64,000 nt of DNA from NCBI GenBank assembly GCA_947503935.1, contig CANNFR010000002.1, forward strand, positions 434,001-498,000, written 5' to 3'. This document shows positions 42,127-51,740 of the stretch, piece by piece (positions within the stretch are counted from its first letter, which is position 1; each line of letters begins with the position of its first letter). Origin of the DNA: an uncultured Paracoccaceae bacterium. GTDB taxonomy: Bacteria > Pseudomonadota > Alphaproteobacteria > Rhodobacterales > Rhodobacteraceae. The notes beneath the pieces were generated by a model. It saw nothing but the letters and a program-made list of their open reading frames with translations, was not told the DNA's origin and did not search any database. The position numbers and the translations under genes are program-made.

Positions 42127-43677
42127 ATGCAACAGGACACTCAAGCAGAGGGGCCGGGCTGCCGGGCGGTGGTTGTCGGCGCGGGGTTCGGCGGGTTGGC
42201 CGCTGCGATGCGGCTGGGCGCCAATGGGTATCGCGTGACGGTCATCGACCGGCTGGATATGCCCGGCGGGCGCGGATCGGCGCTGTGGCGCGACGGGCAC
42301 CGGTTTGATCTGGGTCCGACGATTGTGACCGTGCCGCAGCTGTTTCGCGAGCTTTGGGCCGAGTGTGGGCGCGATTTCGACAAGGATGTTGATCTGCGCG
42401 CCCTCGATCCATTCTACCAGATCCGCTGGCCCGACGGGTCACATTTCACCGCCAGCCAATCGACCGAGGCGATGCGGGCCGAGGTAACGCGCCTCTCGCC
42501 CGGCGACCTGAAGGGTTACGACCGCTTTCTGAAAGATAGCGAGCGGCGCTATGCCTTTGGCTTCGAAGACCTTGGCCGCCGATCGATGCATCGCTTCGCC
42601 GACCTTCTGAAGGTGCTGCCGACCTTCGGGATGCTGCGCGCCGACAAATCGGTCTATGCCCATGCCGCCGCCCGCGTGAAGGATGAGAGGCTGCGCATGG
42701 CGCTGTCGTTTCATCCGCTTTTCATCGGCGGTGATCCGTTCCACGTGACGTCGATGTATATCCTTGTCAGCTACCTTGAGAAAGAGTTCGGGGTGCATTA
42801 CGCGATGGGCGGCACCCAGGCGATTGCGGGCGCCATGGCCAGAGTGATCGAAGGGCAGGGCGGACGGTTGATGTTCAACGCCGAGGTCGATGAGATCGTT
42901 GAAAAGAAAGGTCGCGCGGCGGGCGTAAAGCTGAAAGATGGCGAACGGATCGGCGCAGATATCGTGGTGTCGAATGCCGATGCCGGGCACACTTATGCGC
43001 ATCTTCTCAAGCGGCGGAAAAAGCGCTGGACCGGGCGCAAGCTGAACCGTGCGCGCTGGTCGATGGGGTTGTTCGTTTGGTATTTCGGGACGCAGGGGAC
43101 GTGCGATATGTGGCGCGATGTCGGGCACCACACGATCCTCAGCGGGCCGCGCTACAAGGGCTTGCTGCGCGACATCTTCCTCAAGGGCAAACTGGCCGAC
43201 GATATGAGCCTTTATGTCCACCGCCCCTCGGTGACCGACCCAAGCGTCGCGCCGGAGGGGGGCGATACGTTCTATGCGCTGTCACCTGTGCCGCATCTGG
43301 GCCATGACGACCCGGTCGACTGGACGCAGGAGGCCGAGGGCTACCGCGAAAAAGTGCAAAATGTGCTGGAAGAGAGACTGTTACCGGGGCTCGGCGCCCA
43401 TCTGACGGCCTCGGAGGTATTCACGCCCGAGACGTTCAAAAGCCGCTACCTCTCGCCCCACGGATCTGCCTTCTCGATTGAGCCGCGCATCCTGCAATCG
43501 GCCTGGTTCCGGCCTCACAATGTCAGCGAAGAGATACCGGGGCTCTATCTGGTGGGCGCGGGCACGCATCCCGGGGCCGGATTGCCGGGCGTTGTCGCCT
43601 CGGCCGAAGTGTTGGGCAAGCTGGTGCCCGATGCGCCGGCCCGAGCCGAGGCCCCGCTGCCGATGGCCGCCGAATGA
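42127..43677 (+). CDS. crtI: Phytoene desaturase
   Basis: This 516-residue FAD enzyme desaturates phytoene to neurosporene or lycopene. The Rossmann motif VVVGAGFGGLAAAMRLGA is at residue 15 and the C-terminal flavin motif GLYLVGAGTHPGAGLPGV is intact. It overlaps crtB by four bases (ATGA). Whether it makes three or four desaturations cannot be told; crtC/crtD are not in the window. Confidence 0.97.
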   Translation: MQQDTQAEGPGCRAVVVGAGFGGLAAAMRLGANGYRVTVIDRLDMPGGRGSALWRDGHRFDLGPTIVTVPQLFRELWAECGRDFDKDVDLRALDPFYQIRWPDGSHFTASQSTEAMRAEVTRLSPGDLKGYDRFLKDSERRYAFGFEDLGRRSMHRFADLLKVLPTFGMLRADKSVYAHAAARVKDERLRMALSFHPLFIGGDPFHVTSMYILVSYLEKEFGVHYAMGGTQAIAGAMARVIEGQGGRLMFNAEVDEIVEKKGRAAGVKLKDGERIGADIVVSNADAGHTYAHLLKRRKKRWTGRKLNRARWSMGLFVWYFGTQGTCDMWRDVGHHTILSGPRYKGLLRDIFLKGKLADDMSLYVHRPSVTDPSVAPEGGDTFYALSPVPHLGHDDPVDWTQEAEGYREKVQNVLEERLLPGLGAHLTASEVFTPETFKSRYLSPHGSAFSIEPRILQSAWFRPHNVSEEIPGLYLVGAGTHPGAGLPGVVASAEVLGKLVPDAPARAEAPLPMAAE

Positions 43678-44702
43678 TCGCGCCCGCCGATCTGGCCGCC
43701 TGCCGCGAGGCGATCCGCACGGGGTCACTGTCGTTTCATACCGCGTCAAAGCTGCTGCCGGCCAAGGTGCGCGACCCGGCCCTGGCGCTCTATGCGTTTT
43801 GCCGGCTGGCCGATGATGCGGTCGACCTGCAGACCGAGAAGGCGGCTGCGGTGCTGCGCCTGCGGGACCGGCTGGACCGGGTCTATGCCGGCAGGCCCGA
43901 AAACGCGGCACCCGACCGGGCCTTTGCCGCCGTGGTCGAGGATTTCGAGATGCCGCGTGCTTTGCCCGAGGCTTTGCTCGAGGGGCTGGCCTGGGACGCG
44001 GTCGGGCGGCGCTATTCGACATTGTCCGAACTGCTGGACTATTCTGCCCGTGTCGCGTCAGCCGTGGGTGCGATGATGTGCGTTCTTATGCGCGTGCGCG
44101 ATGCCGACGCCTTGGCGCGGGCTTGCGACCTGGGCGCTGCGATGCAGCTGACCAATATCGCCCGCGATGTGGGCGAGGATGCGGCTGAGGGGCGGCTTTA
44201 TCTGCCGACCGCCTGGCTGGAAGAGGCGGGGGTCGATACCGACGCTTTTCTCGCGCACCCTGAGGCCACACCCGAAATCCGCCGCGTGGTGCGGCGCCTT
44301 CTGGCCGAGGCGCAGCGCCTCTATTTCCGGGCCGAGGCCGGGGTCGGCGCGTTGCCGCGCGGGTGCCGCCCAGGCATCTATGCCGCGCGCCATATCTATG
44401 CCGGTATCGGCGGCAGCATCGCGCGCGCCGGGCATGACAGCGTCACCCGGCGCGCCCGGACGAATGCCGCCCAGAAAGCGGGCTGGCTGGGCCTGGCCCT
44501 GGTGCAGACGGGCGTGACGATGGTCATGCCGCAATCGGCGGTGATCTATGCGCGTCCCTTGCCAGAGGTGGCGTTTCTGGTTGAGGCCGCCGCCCGCGCC
44601 CCTCTGCGTGCCGAGGGACGGACGGCGGCGTTGCTCTCTGTCCTGGCCGAGTTGGAGGCGCGCGAGCGCACCCGCGGGGGATTGGAACAAAGCCGCGCAT
44701 AG
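43674..44702 (+). CDS. crtB: Phytoene synthase
   Basis: This 342-residue prenyl synthase joins two geranylgeranyl diphosphates. The two Asp-rich motifs are LADDAVDLQ and NIARDVGEDAAEG. The length is normal. It is coupled to crtI and precedes tspO by 34 bases, an order known from Rhodobacter sphaeroides. Confidence 0.97.
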   Translation: MIAPADLAACREAIRTGSLSFHTASKLLPAKVRDPALALYAFCRLADDAVDLQTEKAAAVLRLRDRLDRVYAGRPENAAPDRAFAAVVEDFEMPRALPEALLEGLAWDAVGRRYSTLSELLDYSARVASAVGAMMCVLMRVRDADALARACDLGAAMQLTNIARDVGEDAAEGRLYLPTAWLEEAGVDTDAFLAHPEATPEIRRVVRRLLAEAQRLYFRAEAGVGALPRGCRPGIYAARHIYAGIGGSIARAGHDSVTRRARTNAAQKAGWLGLALVQTGVTMVMPQSAVIYARPLPEVAFLVEAAARAPLRAEGRTAALLSVLAELEARERTRGGLEQSRA

Positions 44703-44736
44703 CGTAGTTAACCGCTTGAATTGGAGGCGTGCGCTC

Positions 44737-45201
44737 ATGGATTGGGGTTTGTTCATCATCTTTCTCGCCTCGTGCGGGGCGGCGGCTGCGACCGGCGCGA
44801 TGTTTTCGCCCGGCAAGTGGTACGAAGACCTCTCAAAACCCGCCTGGACCCCGCCGAACTGGCTGTTTCCGATCGCCTGGACCGCGCTTTACATTTCAAT
44901 CGCAGTGGCCGCCGCCCGCGTCGCGCCGCTGGAGGGCAACGCCTATGCGATGGCTTTTTGGGCGATGCAGATCGCGTTCAACGCGCTCTGGACGCCGGTT
45001 TTCTTTGGGTTGCAAAATATCCGCGGGGCGCTGGTTGTCATCGGTATATTATGGGTCGCGGTGCTGGGCACTCTGATCACCATGTGGCCGCTGGATGCCC
45101 TGGCGGGCTGGCTGATCGTGCCGTATCTGATCTGGGTCAGCTATGCGGGCGCGCTGAACGCGTCCATTGCGTTGCGCAACCCCGCTGAGGCGACAGCCTA
45201 G
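44737..45201 (+). CDS. tspO: TspO tryptophan-rich sensory protein
   Basis: This 154-residue outer-membrane or membrane tetrapyrrole-binding protein has five helices. The family signature WYEDLSKPAWTPPNWLFPIAW lies near residue 28 and WTPVFFGLQN further on. In Rhodobacter it damps photosynthesis-gene expression in air, apparently by exporting porphyrins. TTGGAGGCG is the Shine-Dalgarno. The stop codon overlaps that of the convergent DUF2794 gene (CTAG). Confidence 0.95.
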   Translation: MDWGLFIIFLASCGAAAATGAMFSPGKWYEDLSKPAWTPPNWLFPIAWTALYISIAVAAARVAPLEGNAYAMAFWAMQIAFNALWTPVFFGLQNIRGALVVIGILWVAVLGTLITMWPLDALAGWLIVPYLIWVSYAGALNASIALRNPAEATA

Positions 45202-45539
45202 TCAACCGGACGGATCAGCTTGCGTTCCAGCACGCCGATGACATTGCGCAGGTCATTGCCGCGTTTCAGGATGCGGCCATCCATACCGACCACCGAATAA
45301 AGGCTTTGTTTCTGGCGCAGCTTGGGGCGCTTTTCGATCCGGTAGAGGGGGTTTTCGGCCGTGCGGCGAAAGACCGCGAAAACCGCCAGATCCCGCAAGG
45401 TCGAGATGCCGTAATCGCGCCATTCGCCCGCCGCCACCATGCGACCATAGAGCGACAGGATGACCGAAAGCTCTTTGCGATCAAAGCTGATCTGTTCGGG
45501 GACAGGGCCGGATGCGTTCGGCAGGAATGAAACATTCAT
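45198..45539 (-). CDS. DUF2794 family protein
   Basis: This 113-residue conserved alphaproteobacterial protein has no membrane helix. The stretch ISTLRDLAVFAVFRRTAENP and the RQKQSLYSVVGMDGRILKRG block are typical. The frame is open to 45674, but the ATG at 45539 (MNVSFLPNASG) fits homologues. Function unknown. Confidence 0.88.
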   Translation of the reverse strand: MNVSFLPNASGPVPEQISFDRKELSVILSLYGRMVAAGEWRDYGISTLRDLAVFAVFRRTAENPLYRIEKRPKLRQKQSLYSVVGMDGRILKRGNDLRNVIGVLERKLIRPVD

Positions 45540-45585
45540 AGCCCAACTCTGCCGCCTCGCACGCAACTTCGCAAGCGTCCCGTCA

Positions 45586-46056
45586 TCAGGATTTTTCTGA
45601 AGGTTTCGGTTTGAAGGGCGCCATGCCCGCGCGCGCCAGCTCATCCGCGCGCTCATTCTCGGGGTGGCCGGCATGGCCCTTGATCCACTCCCACGTCACG
45701 TTGTGGCGGGCCTGCGCGGCATCAAGCCGTTGCCATAACTCGGCATTTTTTACGGGCTTCTTGCCGCCGGTGCGCCAGCCATTGCGCTTCCAGGCATGGA
45801 TCCACTTGGTGATGCCGTCCTTCACATAGGCACTGTCGGTGACAACCGTGATGTCAGAGGCGCGCGACAAGCTTTCCAGCGCCGAGATCGCGGCCATCAG
45901 CTCCATTCGGTTGTTCGTGGTCTCGGCCTCACCGCCCGAAAGCGTGCGCTCTTTCACCACGCGGCCGTCCTCCTTCGCCAGAAGCAGTACCCCCCAGCCG
46001 CCGGGGCCGGGGTTGCCGCTGCACGCGCCGTCGGTATAGGCGAAAAGCTCAGGCAT
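45586..46056 (-). CDS. rnhA: Ribonuclease HI
   Basis: This 156-residue enzyme cuts RNA in RNA-DNA hybrids. The catalytic acids lie in [26 protein letters not shown] and NERADELA. The length and the basic handle [16 protein letters not shown] match E. coli RNase HI. It overlaps the upstream DUF3429 gene by eight bases. Confidence 0.97.
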   Translation of the reverse strand: MPELFAYTDGACSGNPGPGGWGVLLLAKEDGRVVKERTLSGGEAETTNNRMELMAAISALESLSRASDITVVTDSAYVKDGITKWIHAWKRNGWRTGGKKPVKNAELWQRLDAAQARHNVTWEWIKGHAGHPENERADELARAGMAPFKPKPSEKS

Positions 46057-46501
46057 AGATCACGAAAAGCAGCAAGATGGCGACGATCCCGGTCAGGAGG
46101 ATGCGTAATTGCATCCACCACCAGGGTGCCAAACCCTGTTTCCAGAACACCCAATCCAGCACCAGAAGCCCGGTGAAACCGACGATCAGGAAGATGGCGG
46201 AGGATGCCGCGCCGCCGCCCACGAAGAAGAACGCCCAGAGCGCCGGCACCACGGACAGCGCGTAGCCCATGGCGGCTCTGCGCCCTTCGGCCCTGGTGGC
46301 GAACCCCCAGAGCACGCCCGACATGAACGACAGAATGATCGTGCCATAGGCCAAACTGATATGCGGGCCGATGAACCGGGGGCCCAGCGTCTGCTGACCC
46401 CACAAGGCGGCGCCGTCGGACACAAGCGTCACCGCACCCCAGAGAAACGGGATCAGCCCCGACAGGCCGAGGACAAGGGCAGAGCGTGGGATCTGCGTCA
46501 T
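46049..46501 (-). CDS. DUF3429 membrane protein
   Basis: This 150-residue protein has five predicted helices. The segment [20 protein letters not shown] and the following VLWGFA are typical of DUF3429. It sits in a tight four-gene group (lysE-type, methyltransferase, DUF3429, rnhA), all with overlapping ends. Function unknown. Confidence 0.88.
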   Translation of the reverse strand: MTQIPRSALVLGLSGLIPFLWGAVTLVSDGAALWGQQTLGPRFIGPHISLAYGTIILSFMSGVLWGFATRAEGRRAAMGYALSVVPALWAFFFVGGGAASSAIFLIVGFTGLLVLDWVFWKQGLAPWWWMQLRILLTGIVAILLLFVIYA

Positions 46502-47106
46502 GCAGGGGCCTCCGCCCAGCGGGCGACGATCGCCGCGAAGGAGGAGATCTCGCCTGACAGGCCCGCCCCCTCGCCCTCTTCGACGGACAGGATTGTGAAC
46601 CCCGCCGCCTGCATCAGCGCGCGCAGTTCGGCGACGGTGACGTACGTGTAAAAGCGCCCGAGCTTGTCGCGGCCCTCACCCTCGCCGGTCTTCATCGCGA
46701 CGTAGAGAAATCCGTCTGGGCGGAGAGCGCGGCAGAGCGCGGCGAAGATCTCCGGCAGATCGACGCGGCGCGCATGCAGCAGCGAAAAGCTGGCCCAGAC
46801 GCCATCATAGGCCGCCTCGGCTTTGATACCGTCGAAGGTGCCGACGCGCGCCGGAAGCCCGTGTAGCCGCTGGGCCAGCGCCACCATCTCGGGCGAGGCA
46901 TCGACCGGATCGGGCCTGAGCCCCGCCGCGCGCATCAGCGCCGATTCCCGGCCCGGCCCGCAGCCCAGGTCCAGCACCGCACCGCCGGGGGGCAGCAATT
47001 CCATGAAACCAGCAAGGCGCGCATCGGCGCTGTCGGCGCGAAACCGTTCGGCATACTCCGCGCCATGGGCCGCATAGGCGGCAAGCGTGGCGGCGTCGGC
47101 ACTCAT
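46498..47106 (-). CDS. Class I SAM-dependent methyltransferase
   Basis: This 202-residue protein has the SAM loop VLDLGCGPGRESALMRAAG near residue 44 and the acidic VDASPEM after it. The substrate is unknown; the fold resembles small-molecule or tellurite-type methyltransferases. It overlaps both neighbours by four bases. Confidence 0.9.
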   Translation of the reverse strand: MSADAATLAAYAAHGAEYAERFRADSADARLAGFMELLPPGGAVLDLGCGPGRESALMRAAGLRPDPVDASPEMVALAQRLHGLPARVGTFDGIKAEAAYDGVWASFSLLHARRVDLPEIFAALCRALRPDGFLYVAMKTGEGEGRDKLGRFYTYVTVAELRALMQAAGFTILSVEEGEGAGLSGEISSFAAIVARWAEAPA

Positions 47107-47717
47107 GCGCGCTCAAAAGCCAGCCTGAGGCCGAGGCCCGCGAAGACCGCCGCAAAGGTCCTGTTCAGCCAGCGCATGGCCGTTTCGCTTGCAAGGACAG
47201 CGTCGCGCGCGGCCGAGGCGAAGAGCGCGTAGGCGACGAAGACCGCGAAGGTCATCGCCATGAAGATGCCACCCAGCATGGCCATCTCGGCCGTGGCCGT
47301 GCCGGCGTTCCCAGACAGGAACGGTGGCAGCAGCGCCAGGAAGAAGATCGAAAGCTTGGGGTTCAGGATGTTGATCAGCGCCCCCCGGCGTGCGATCCGC
47401 CACGGATGCTCGACGGCCGCGCGTTTCTCGATGCGCAGCGCCCCGCCCGAGCGCAGCGCCTGCCACGCGAGATAGAGCAGGTAGGCGACGCCCGCGAACT
47501 TCACGACCTGAAAGAGGACCGCGCTGGTATGGAGCAGGGCCGCGAGGCCGAGCGTGGCCGCCAACAGATGCGGCACGATGCCGAAGGTACACCCCAGCGC
47601 CGCCCAGAGCCCGGCCCGCCATCCCTGCCCGAGTGCCAGCGCGAGCGTATAGACGACACCTGTGCCCGGTGCGACGACCACGACGAAAGCGGTCAGGAGA
47701 AACTGGAGCGATAGCAT
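47103..47717 (-). CDS. LysE/RhtB-family exporter
   Basis: This 204-residue inner-membrane protein has about six helices. The motif VVVAPGTGVVYTLALALGQG near the N-terminus and NILNPKLSIFFLALLPPF are diagnostic. The frame is open to 47813, but the ATG at 47717 (MLSLQFLL) is the natural start. It probably exports an amino acid or its analogue. A second paralogue lies at 55674. Confidence 0.92.
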   Translation of the reverse strand: MLSLQFLLTAFVVVVAPGTGVVYTLALALGQGWRAGLWAALGCTFGIVPHLLAATLGLAALLHTSAVLFQVVKFAGVAYLLYLAWQALRSGGALRIEKRAAVEHPWRIARRGALINILNPKLSIFFLALLPPFLSGNAGTATAEMAMLGGIFMAMTFAVFVAYALFASAARDAVLASETAMRWLNRTFAAVFAGLGLRLAFERA

Positions 47718-47730
47718 GGGTAGGACCCTC

Positions 47731-48681
47731 CTAGGCCGGCTCGCGCAGGACGCGAGGAACCTTGAATTCGACGTTCTCGACGGCGGTTTCGACCTTTTCG
47801 ACCGTGACGTCAAAGTGGTCGCGAACGGCGTCGATCACCTCGTTCACCAGCACTTCCGGCGCACTGGCGCCTGCTGTCAGACCGAGGGCGCGGATGCCGT
47901 CGAGCGCGCGCCAGTCGATATCGGCGGCGCGTTGGACCAGTTGCGCGTAAGCGCAGCCCGCCGCGCGGCCCACCTCTACAAGCCGCTTGGAGTTCGACGA
48001 ATTGGGCGCTCCGATCACCAGTAGCGCGTCGATCTTGGGCGCCATCGCCTTGACCGCTTCCTGCCGGTTGGTCGTGGCATAGCAGATGTCCTCGCGACCC
48101 GGCCCGACGATGGCGGGAAAGCGGGCCTTCAGCGCGGCCACAACGGCGGCAGTGTCATCGACGCTGAGCGTCGTCTGCGTGACGAAGGCCAGCTTCTCGG
48201 GGTTGCGCACCTGCACATGAGCCACGTCCTCGACCGTTTCGACCAGCAGAACCTCGCCCGGCGGCAGCTGGCCCATGGTGCCCACCGTCTCGGGGTGGCC
48301 CTCATGGCCGATCATCACCATCTGCAGGCCGTTCTCGTGGTGCCGCTTGGCCTCGTTATGGACCTTGGTGACCAAGGGGCAGGTGGCATCGACCGCGATC
48401 ATCTCGCGCCGCGCGGCCTCGGCCGGCACCGCTTTCGGCACGCCATGGGCCGAGAACACGACGGGGCGATCGGGCGGACATTCGTCAAGCTCTTCGACGA
48501 AGACGGCGCCTTGGGCGCGCAGGCCGTCGACCACGTATTTGTTGTGCACGATCTCGTGGCGCACATAGACCGGCGCACCCCATTTCTGCAGCGCCATCTC
48601 GACGATCTTGATCGCCCGGTCGACGCCCGCGCAGAACCCGCGCGGCGCGGCAAGGTAAAGGGTGAGGGGGGATTTCGACAT
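47731..48681 (-). CDS. ispH: 4-hydroxy-3-methylbut-2-enyl diphosphate reductase
   Basis: This 316-residue iron-sulfur enzyme performs the last step of the MEP isoprenoid pathway, giving IPP and DMAPP. The cluster cysteines are in [25 protein letters not shown] and [12 protein letters not shown]-type positions; H-E-G ([15 protein letters not shown]) and NSSNSKRL are present. Of two possible ATGs, 48681 has AGGAG at a proper distance; 48687 touches it. It feeds both Idi and the carotenoid/bacteriochlorophyll branches. Confidence 0.96.
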   Translation of the reverse strand: MSKSPLTLYLAAPRGFCAGVDRAIKIVEMALQKWGAPVYVRHEIVHNKYVVDGLRAQGAVFVEELDECPPDRPVVFSAHGVPKAVPAEAARREMIAVDATCPLVTKVHNEAKRHHENGLQMVMIGHEGHPETVGTMGQLPPGEVLLVETVEDVAHVQVRNPEKLAFVTQTTLSVDDTAAVVAALKARFPAIVGPGREDICYATTNRQEAVKAMAPKIDALLVIGAPNSSNSKRLVEVGRAAGCAYAQLVQRAADIDWRALDGIRALGLTAGASAPEVLVNEVIDAVRDHFDVTVEKVETAVENVEFKVPRVLREPA

Positions 48682-48719
48682 CGGCATCTCCTGTCACGCC
48701 TCAGAGGTAAGCCCTCCGG

Positions 48720-48739
48720 CGGGGGGCGTCTACCCCCCG
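48720..48739. terminator. Hairpin over the yqaA stop codon
   Basis: CGGGGGG (48720-48726) pairs with CCCCCCG (48733-48739) around six bases that hold the stop codon of the yqaA-like gene. No T run follows on the minus strand. Confidence 0.4.
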
Positions 48740-49170
48740 ACAACCCGCGCCGTGGCCCAGGCCAGTGCGACATAGCGGCCCGTCTTGGCAATGGCCACCA
48801 GCGTGACGAAAAGCCAAAAGGGGGTGCGCATCACGCCCGCGATCACGGTGACCGCATCGCCGAGCGGCGCCCAGCTGAGCAAAAGGGTCCAGACGCCATA
48901 GCGCTGATACCAGGCTTGCGCCTTGGCCAATTGCGCATCGGTGACCGGAAACCAGCGCCGGCCCTTGAAATGCTCAAGCCAGATGCCAAGAAAGTAATTC
49001 AGCACCGATCCCAGCGTGTTGCCGACCGACGCCACGAGGATGATCAGCGGCAGCGACACACGCCCGTCGGCCTGAACCGCCACAAAAATGATTTCCGATT
49101 GGAACGGCAGGATCGTCGCGGCGCCGAACGCCGCGGCGAACAAGCCCAGCAGAGACAGAAATTCAGCCAT
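48730..49170 (-). CDS. YqaA-family (SNARE-associated/DedA-like) membrane protein
   Basis: This 146-residue protein has three to four helices and the VASVGNTLGSVLNYFLGIWL and YQRYGVWTLLLSWAPLGD blocks of the YqaA family. Distant relatives (DedA) move undecaprenyl phosphate or lipids; the role of this subgroup is not known. The stop codon lies inside a hairpin. Confidence 0.88.
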   Translation of the reverse strand: MAEFLSLLGLFAAAFGAATILPFQSEIIFVAVQADGRVSLPLIILVASVGNTLGSVLNYFLGIWLEHFKGRRWFPVTDAQLAKAQAWYQRYGVWTLLLSWAPLGDAVTVIAGVMRTPFWLFVTLVAIAKTGRYVALAWATARVVGG

Positions 49171-49210
49171 CAGACGAAAGCGCCGGGGCGATCAGCCGCC
49201 CCGGACGCGA

Positions 49211-49786
49211 TCATTCCTGATCGACTGTTTCAATCTGGTCCGGCTCGGGGCGCGGTTCACGCGGAGGGCGTCCGATGACTTCGCGCAGTTCGTCGAGCTC
49301 GATGAAATTGTCGGCCTGGCGGCGCAATTCATCGGCGATCATGGGCGGTTGACTGCGGATGGTCGAGACCACCGAAACCCGCACCCCCTGCCTTTGCAGA
49401 CTTTCCACCAGAGGCCGGAAATCGCCATCGCCCGAGAACAGCACGATATGATCGACACGGGGCGCAAGCTCCATGGCATCGACGCAAAGCTCGATATCCA
49501 TGTTGCCCTTCACCTTCCGGCGGCCCTGGCTGTCAGTGTATTCCTTGGCCGGTTTGGTGACCATGGAAAAGCCGTTATAGTTCAACCAGTCGACCAGCGG
49601 CCGGATCGGCGAGTATTCCTCACTCTCCAGAAGAGCGGTGTAGTAGAAGGCGCGCAGCAACTTGCCCCGGCGCATGAACTCCTGTCGTAGAAGCTTGTAG
49701 TCGATGTCGAAGCCAAGCGATTTGGCTGCGGCATATAGATTGGACCCATCAATGAAGAGCGCCAATCGTTCGTCGCGGTAAAACAT
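49211..49786 (-). CDS. NYN-domain (LabA-like) putative RNase
   Basis: The 191-residue protein shows the PIN-like NYN pattern with acidic residues in LALFIDGSNLYAAAK, NMDIELCVDAME and VLFSGDGDFRPLVESLQ. Such proteins are Mg-dependent nucleases or regulators; the target is unknown. The C-terminal 25 residues are Pro/Glu-rich. The frame is open to 49924, but the ATG at 49786 has AAAGGAC upstream and begins the domain. Confidence 0.9.
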   Translation of the reverse strand: MFYRDERLALFIDGSNLYAAAKSLGFDIDYKLLRQEFMRRGKLLRAFYYTALLESEEYSPIRPLVDWLNYNGFSMVTKPAKEYTDSQGRRKVKGNMDIELCVDAMELAPRVDHIVLFSGDGDFRPLVESLQRQGVRVSVVSTIRSQPPMIADELRRQADNFIELDELREVIGRPPREPRPEPDQIETVDQE

Positions 49787-49886
49787 AAATAGTCCTTTCA
49801 ATTGGCAGCCAAGCTTGCAGTCATCCGTGAGTGGATGGATGGTGCGGCAAAGCAGCCCAATGCGATGAAGATAGAGGTTTTTGTGT

Positions 49887-50477
49887 ATGCCGCAAGGTAC
49901 CCCGCCCCATGGCAAAGTCAGCATCAGCCTGGTTGCGCTGGGCAGTAACCTCTCAACCGGGCTCGGGCCGCCGGAAATTAACGTGGAATCAGCGATTTCC
50001 AGGCTTTCGGGTGAGGGGTTCTACCTATTGGCGAAAAGCCGCCTCTATAAAACACCCTGTTTTCCGCCGGGTGCCGGCCCCGATTATGTGAATGCCGCCG
50101 TGGCGTTGGAGAGCGAGATTGATGCGCGGCAGATGCTTGCGGTGTTGCACCGCATCGAGGCCGATTTCGGGCGCGAGCGGGCCCAGCGGTGGGGCAGCCG
50201 CACGCTGGATCTGGACCTTTTGGATCATGGCGGGGCGATCTTGCCCGATCAGGCGAGTGTGCAGCACTGGATGGAGATCGGCGCCGAGGCGCAGCGGCGC
50301 GACGCGCCCGACCGGTTGATCCTGCCGCATCCGCGCCTGCATGAGCGCGCCTTCGTGCTGGTGCCGCTGGCCGAGATCGCGCCGGATTGGCGGCACCCCG
50401 TTCTGGGCCGGACGACGGCGGACCTGCTGGCCGCCTTGCCTGCCGCCGACCGCGCCGAGATCACACCGCTCACATGA
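49887..50477 (+). CDS. folK: 2-amino-4-hydroxy-6-hydroxymethyldihydropteridine pyrophosphokinase
   Basis: This 196-residue enzyme transfers pyrophosphate in folate synthesis. HPPK motifs are [12 protein letters not shown] near the start, [12 protein letters not shown] with the metal-binding aspartates, and [20 protein letters not shown]. Start ATG 49887; a TTG two codons earlier is possible. It diverges from the NYN gene. Confidence 0.95.
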   Translation: MPQGTPPHGKVSISLVALGSNLSTGLGPPEINVESAISRLSGEGFYLLAKSRLYKTPCFPPGAGPDYVNAAVALESEIDARQMLAVLHRIEADFGRERAQRWGSRTLDLDLLDHGGAILPDQASVQHWMEIGAEAQRRDAPDRLILPHPRLHERAFVLVPLAEIAPDWRHPVLGRTTADLLAALPAADRAEITPLT

Positions 50478-50480
50478 CCC

Positions 50481-50510
50481 GCCGGGCGCCGTCCCATCAA
50501 CGCGCCCGGC
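50481..50510. terminator. Bidirectional hairpin between folK and the cupin gene
   Basis: GCCGGGCGC (50481-50489) pairs perfectly with GCGCCCGGC (50502-50510). It fills the short gap between two convergent genes, so it could stop transcription from both sides, though no T run is present. Confidence 0.5.
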
Positions 50511-50520
50511 AGGCCAGGGA

Positions 50521-50958
50521 TCAGTCGGAAAACACCGTTGCCGATGGCCCCGCGCCGATCTCGATCACCCGCACATCGCCATCGCGCGAGATCATATAGT
50601 GCATCGTGCCCGGCGGTGTCAGCGCGACGCTGCCCGCCTCGAACGCCTGCTCGTTCGCCGGATCGATCGCGTCGCCGACGCCCAGATACATGGTGCCCGA
50701 AACGACGACGGTCAGGCGTTGGTCAGGATGGCTGTGGGGCGGAAAGACCGCGCCCTGCCGCATTACGGAGTTCGCGGCATAAAGTCCCTCCTCCGAGAAT
50801 GCGCCGGTCATCATTGCCGCCGAAACTCCGTCAAACTGTGGGTGCGCGTTCAACGCCATATCCTCAAGCGTCAGCTTGGTGACGCCCGCATCCTGCGCGA
50901 ACGCGCCACCTGTGGTCAGTACGACGGCAAGGCTTGCGGCCATCAGGTTTCTCAGCAT
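50521..50958 (-). CDS. Secreted cupin-domain protein
   Basis: The protein has 145 residues. A signal peptide of about 21 residues (ending GGAFA) is followed by a cupin barrel with FPPHSHPDQRLTVVVSGTMY and GSVALTPPGTMHYM, containing the metal-binding histidines. The frame is open to 51042, but the ATG at 50958 has GGGAGA upstream. The divergent TetR gene is 74 bases away and is the likely regulator. The enzymatic role is unknown. Confidence 0.9.
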   Translation of the reverse strand: MLRNLMAASLAVVLTTGGAFAQDAGVTKLTLEDMALNAHPQFDGVSAAMMTGAFSEEGLYAANSVMRQGAVFPPHSHPDQRLTVVVSGTMYLGVGDAIDPANEQAFEAGSVALTPPGTMHYMISRDGDVRVIEIGAGPSATVFSD

Positions 50959-51032
50959 CTGTTGTCTCCCTGTCTTGTTCCGTGTATTTGTGTACTTACC
51001 AGTCTCAAATTTGAAAAGAGAATAATAGACCA

Positions 51033-51644
51033 ATGAGTTCACAAAAAAGCGAGGACGTGAAACGTGGCCGGGGGCGCCCCCGGAATTTCGCCGAGGCCGA
51101 GGTGCTGGATGCGCTGACCGATACGTTCTGGCGGAACGGCTACGCGGCGACCTCGCTGGATGATCTTACCCAGGCGACCGGGGCGGCACGCGCCAGCCTC
51201 TACAAGCTTTTCGGTGACAAGGACGCTCTGCTGGTCGCGGCGATTGATCATTATGCGGCCCGGTTCGACACGCGGGTCGATGCGACATGCGCCAGCGCCG
51301 GAACGGCGCGCGAGGCTATCGCCCAGACCTTGCGTGCCAGCGCCGACAGGCTGTCGGCGGGTCAAGCTCCGCCAGGCTGTCTGCGCTGCCGGATCACGTT
51401 GGATCGGCACGGTCAATCGCCGGCAATCGGCGCGGCGCTGGACCGCGCGAATGACAAGTTCCGCCATAATATGGAACGCCTGCTTGCGGTCGGAACCGAC
51501 CCTGCCGCCCTCCACATCCCGAAAACGGCGCTGTTTCTGACAACCATTGTGAACGGCATGGTCATTCTGGCCGAGGCAGGCGCCAGCCGCGATGATCTTG
51601 AGGATGTCATCACCACCGCACTTGCCAACGTGCCCGAGACCTGA
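51033..51644 (+). CDS. TetR-family transcriptional regulator
   Basis: This 203-residue regulator has an N-terminal HTH (about residues 20-65: FWRNGYAATSLDDLTQATGA, SLYKLFGDKDALL) and a TetR C-terminal ligand domain. C110 and C113 (PPGCLRCR) lie in the ligand domain at a place where some members sense electrophiles. It diverges from the cupin gene. An operator between them is expected but no clear palindrome was found. Confidence 0.93.
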   Translation: MSSQKSEDVKRGRGRPRNFAEAEVLDALTDTFWRNGYAATSLDDLTQATGAARASLYKLFGDKDALLVAAIDHYAARFDTRVDATCASAGTAREAIAQTLRASADRLSAGQAPPGCLRCRITLDRHGQSPAIGAALDRANDKFRHNMERLLAVGTDPAALHIPKTALFLTTIVNGMVILAEAGASRDDLEDVITTALANVPET

Positions 51645-51675
51645 CGTTTTCTGCCGATTATTGCCTGAAAACAGG

Positions 51676-51704
51676 TTGTCAACAGCAAATAAAGGTCATA
51701 AGTA
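51676..51704 (+). promoter_or_regulatory. Candidate promoter of rpoZ-rsh
   Basis: TTGTCA (51676-51681) and TAAGTA (51699-51704) are 17 bases apart, 36 bases upstream of the rpoZ ATG. A CCTG-AAAA-CAGG hairpin lies just before it. Confidence 0.5.
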
Positions 51705-51740
51705 CAGCCTTCGTATTTCCTGACCTGACTGGAGACGGCT

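Noticed and set aside
50959-51032. Operator palindrome between the cupin and TetR genes
   Set aside because: ATTTG and CAAAT repeats are too far apart and too AT-rich to call without binding data.
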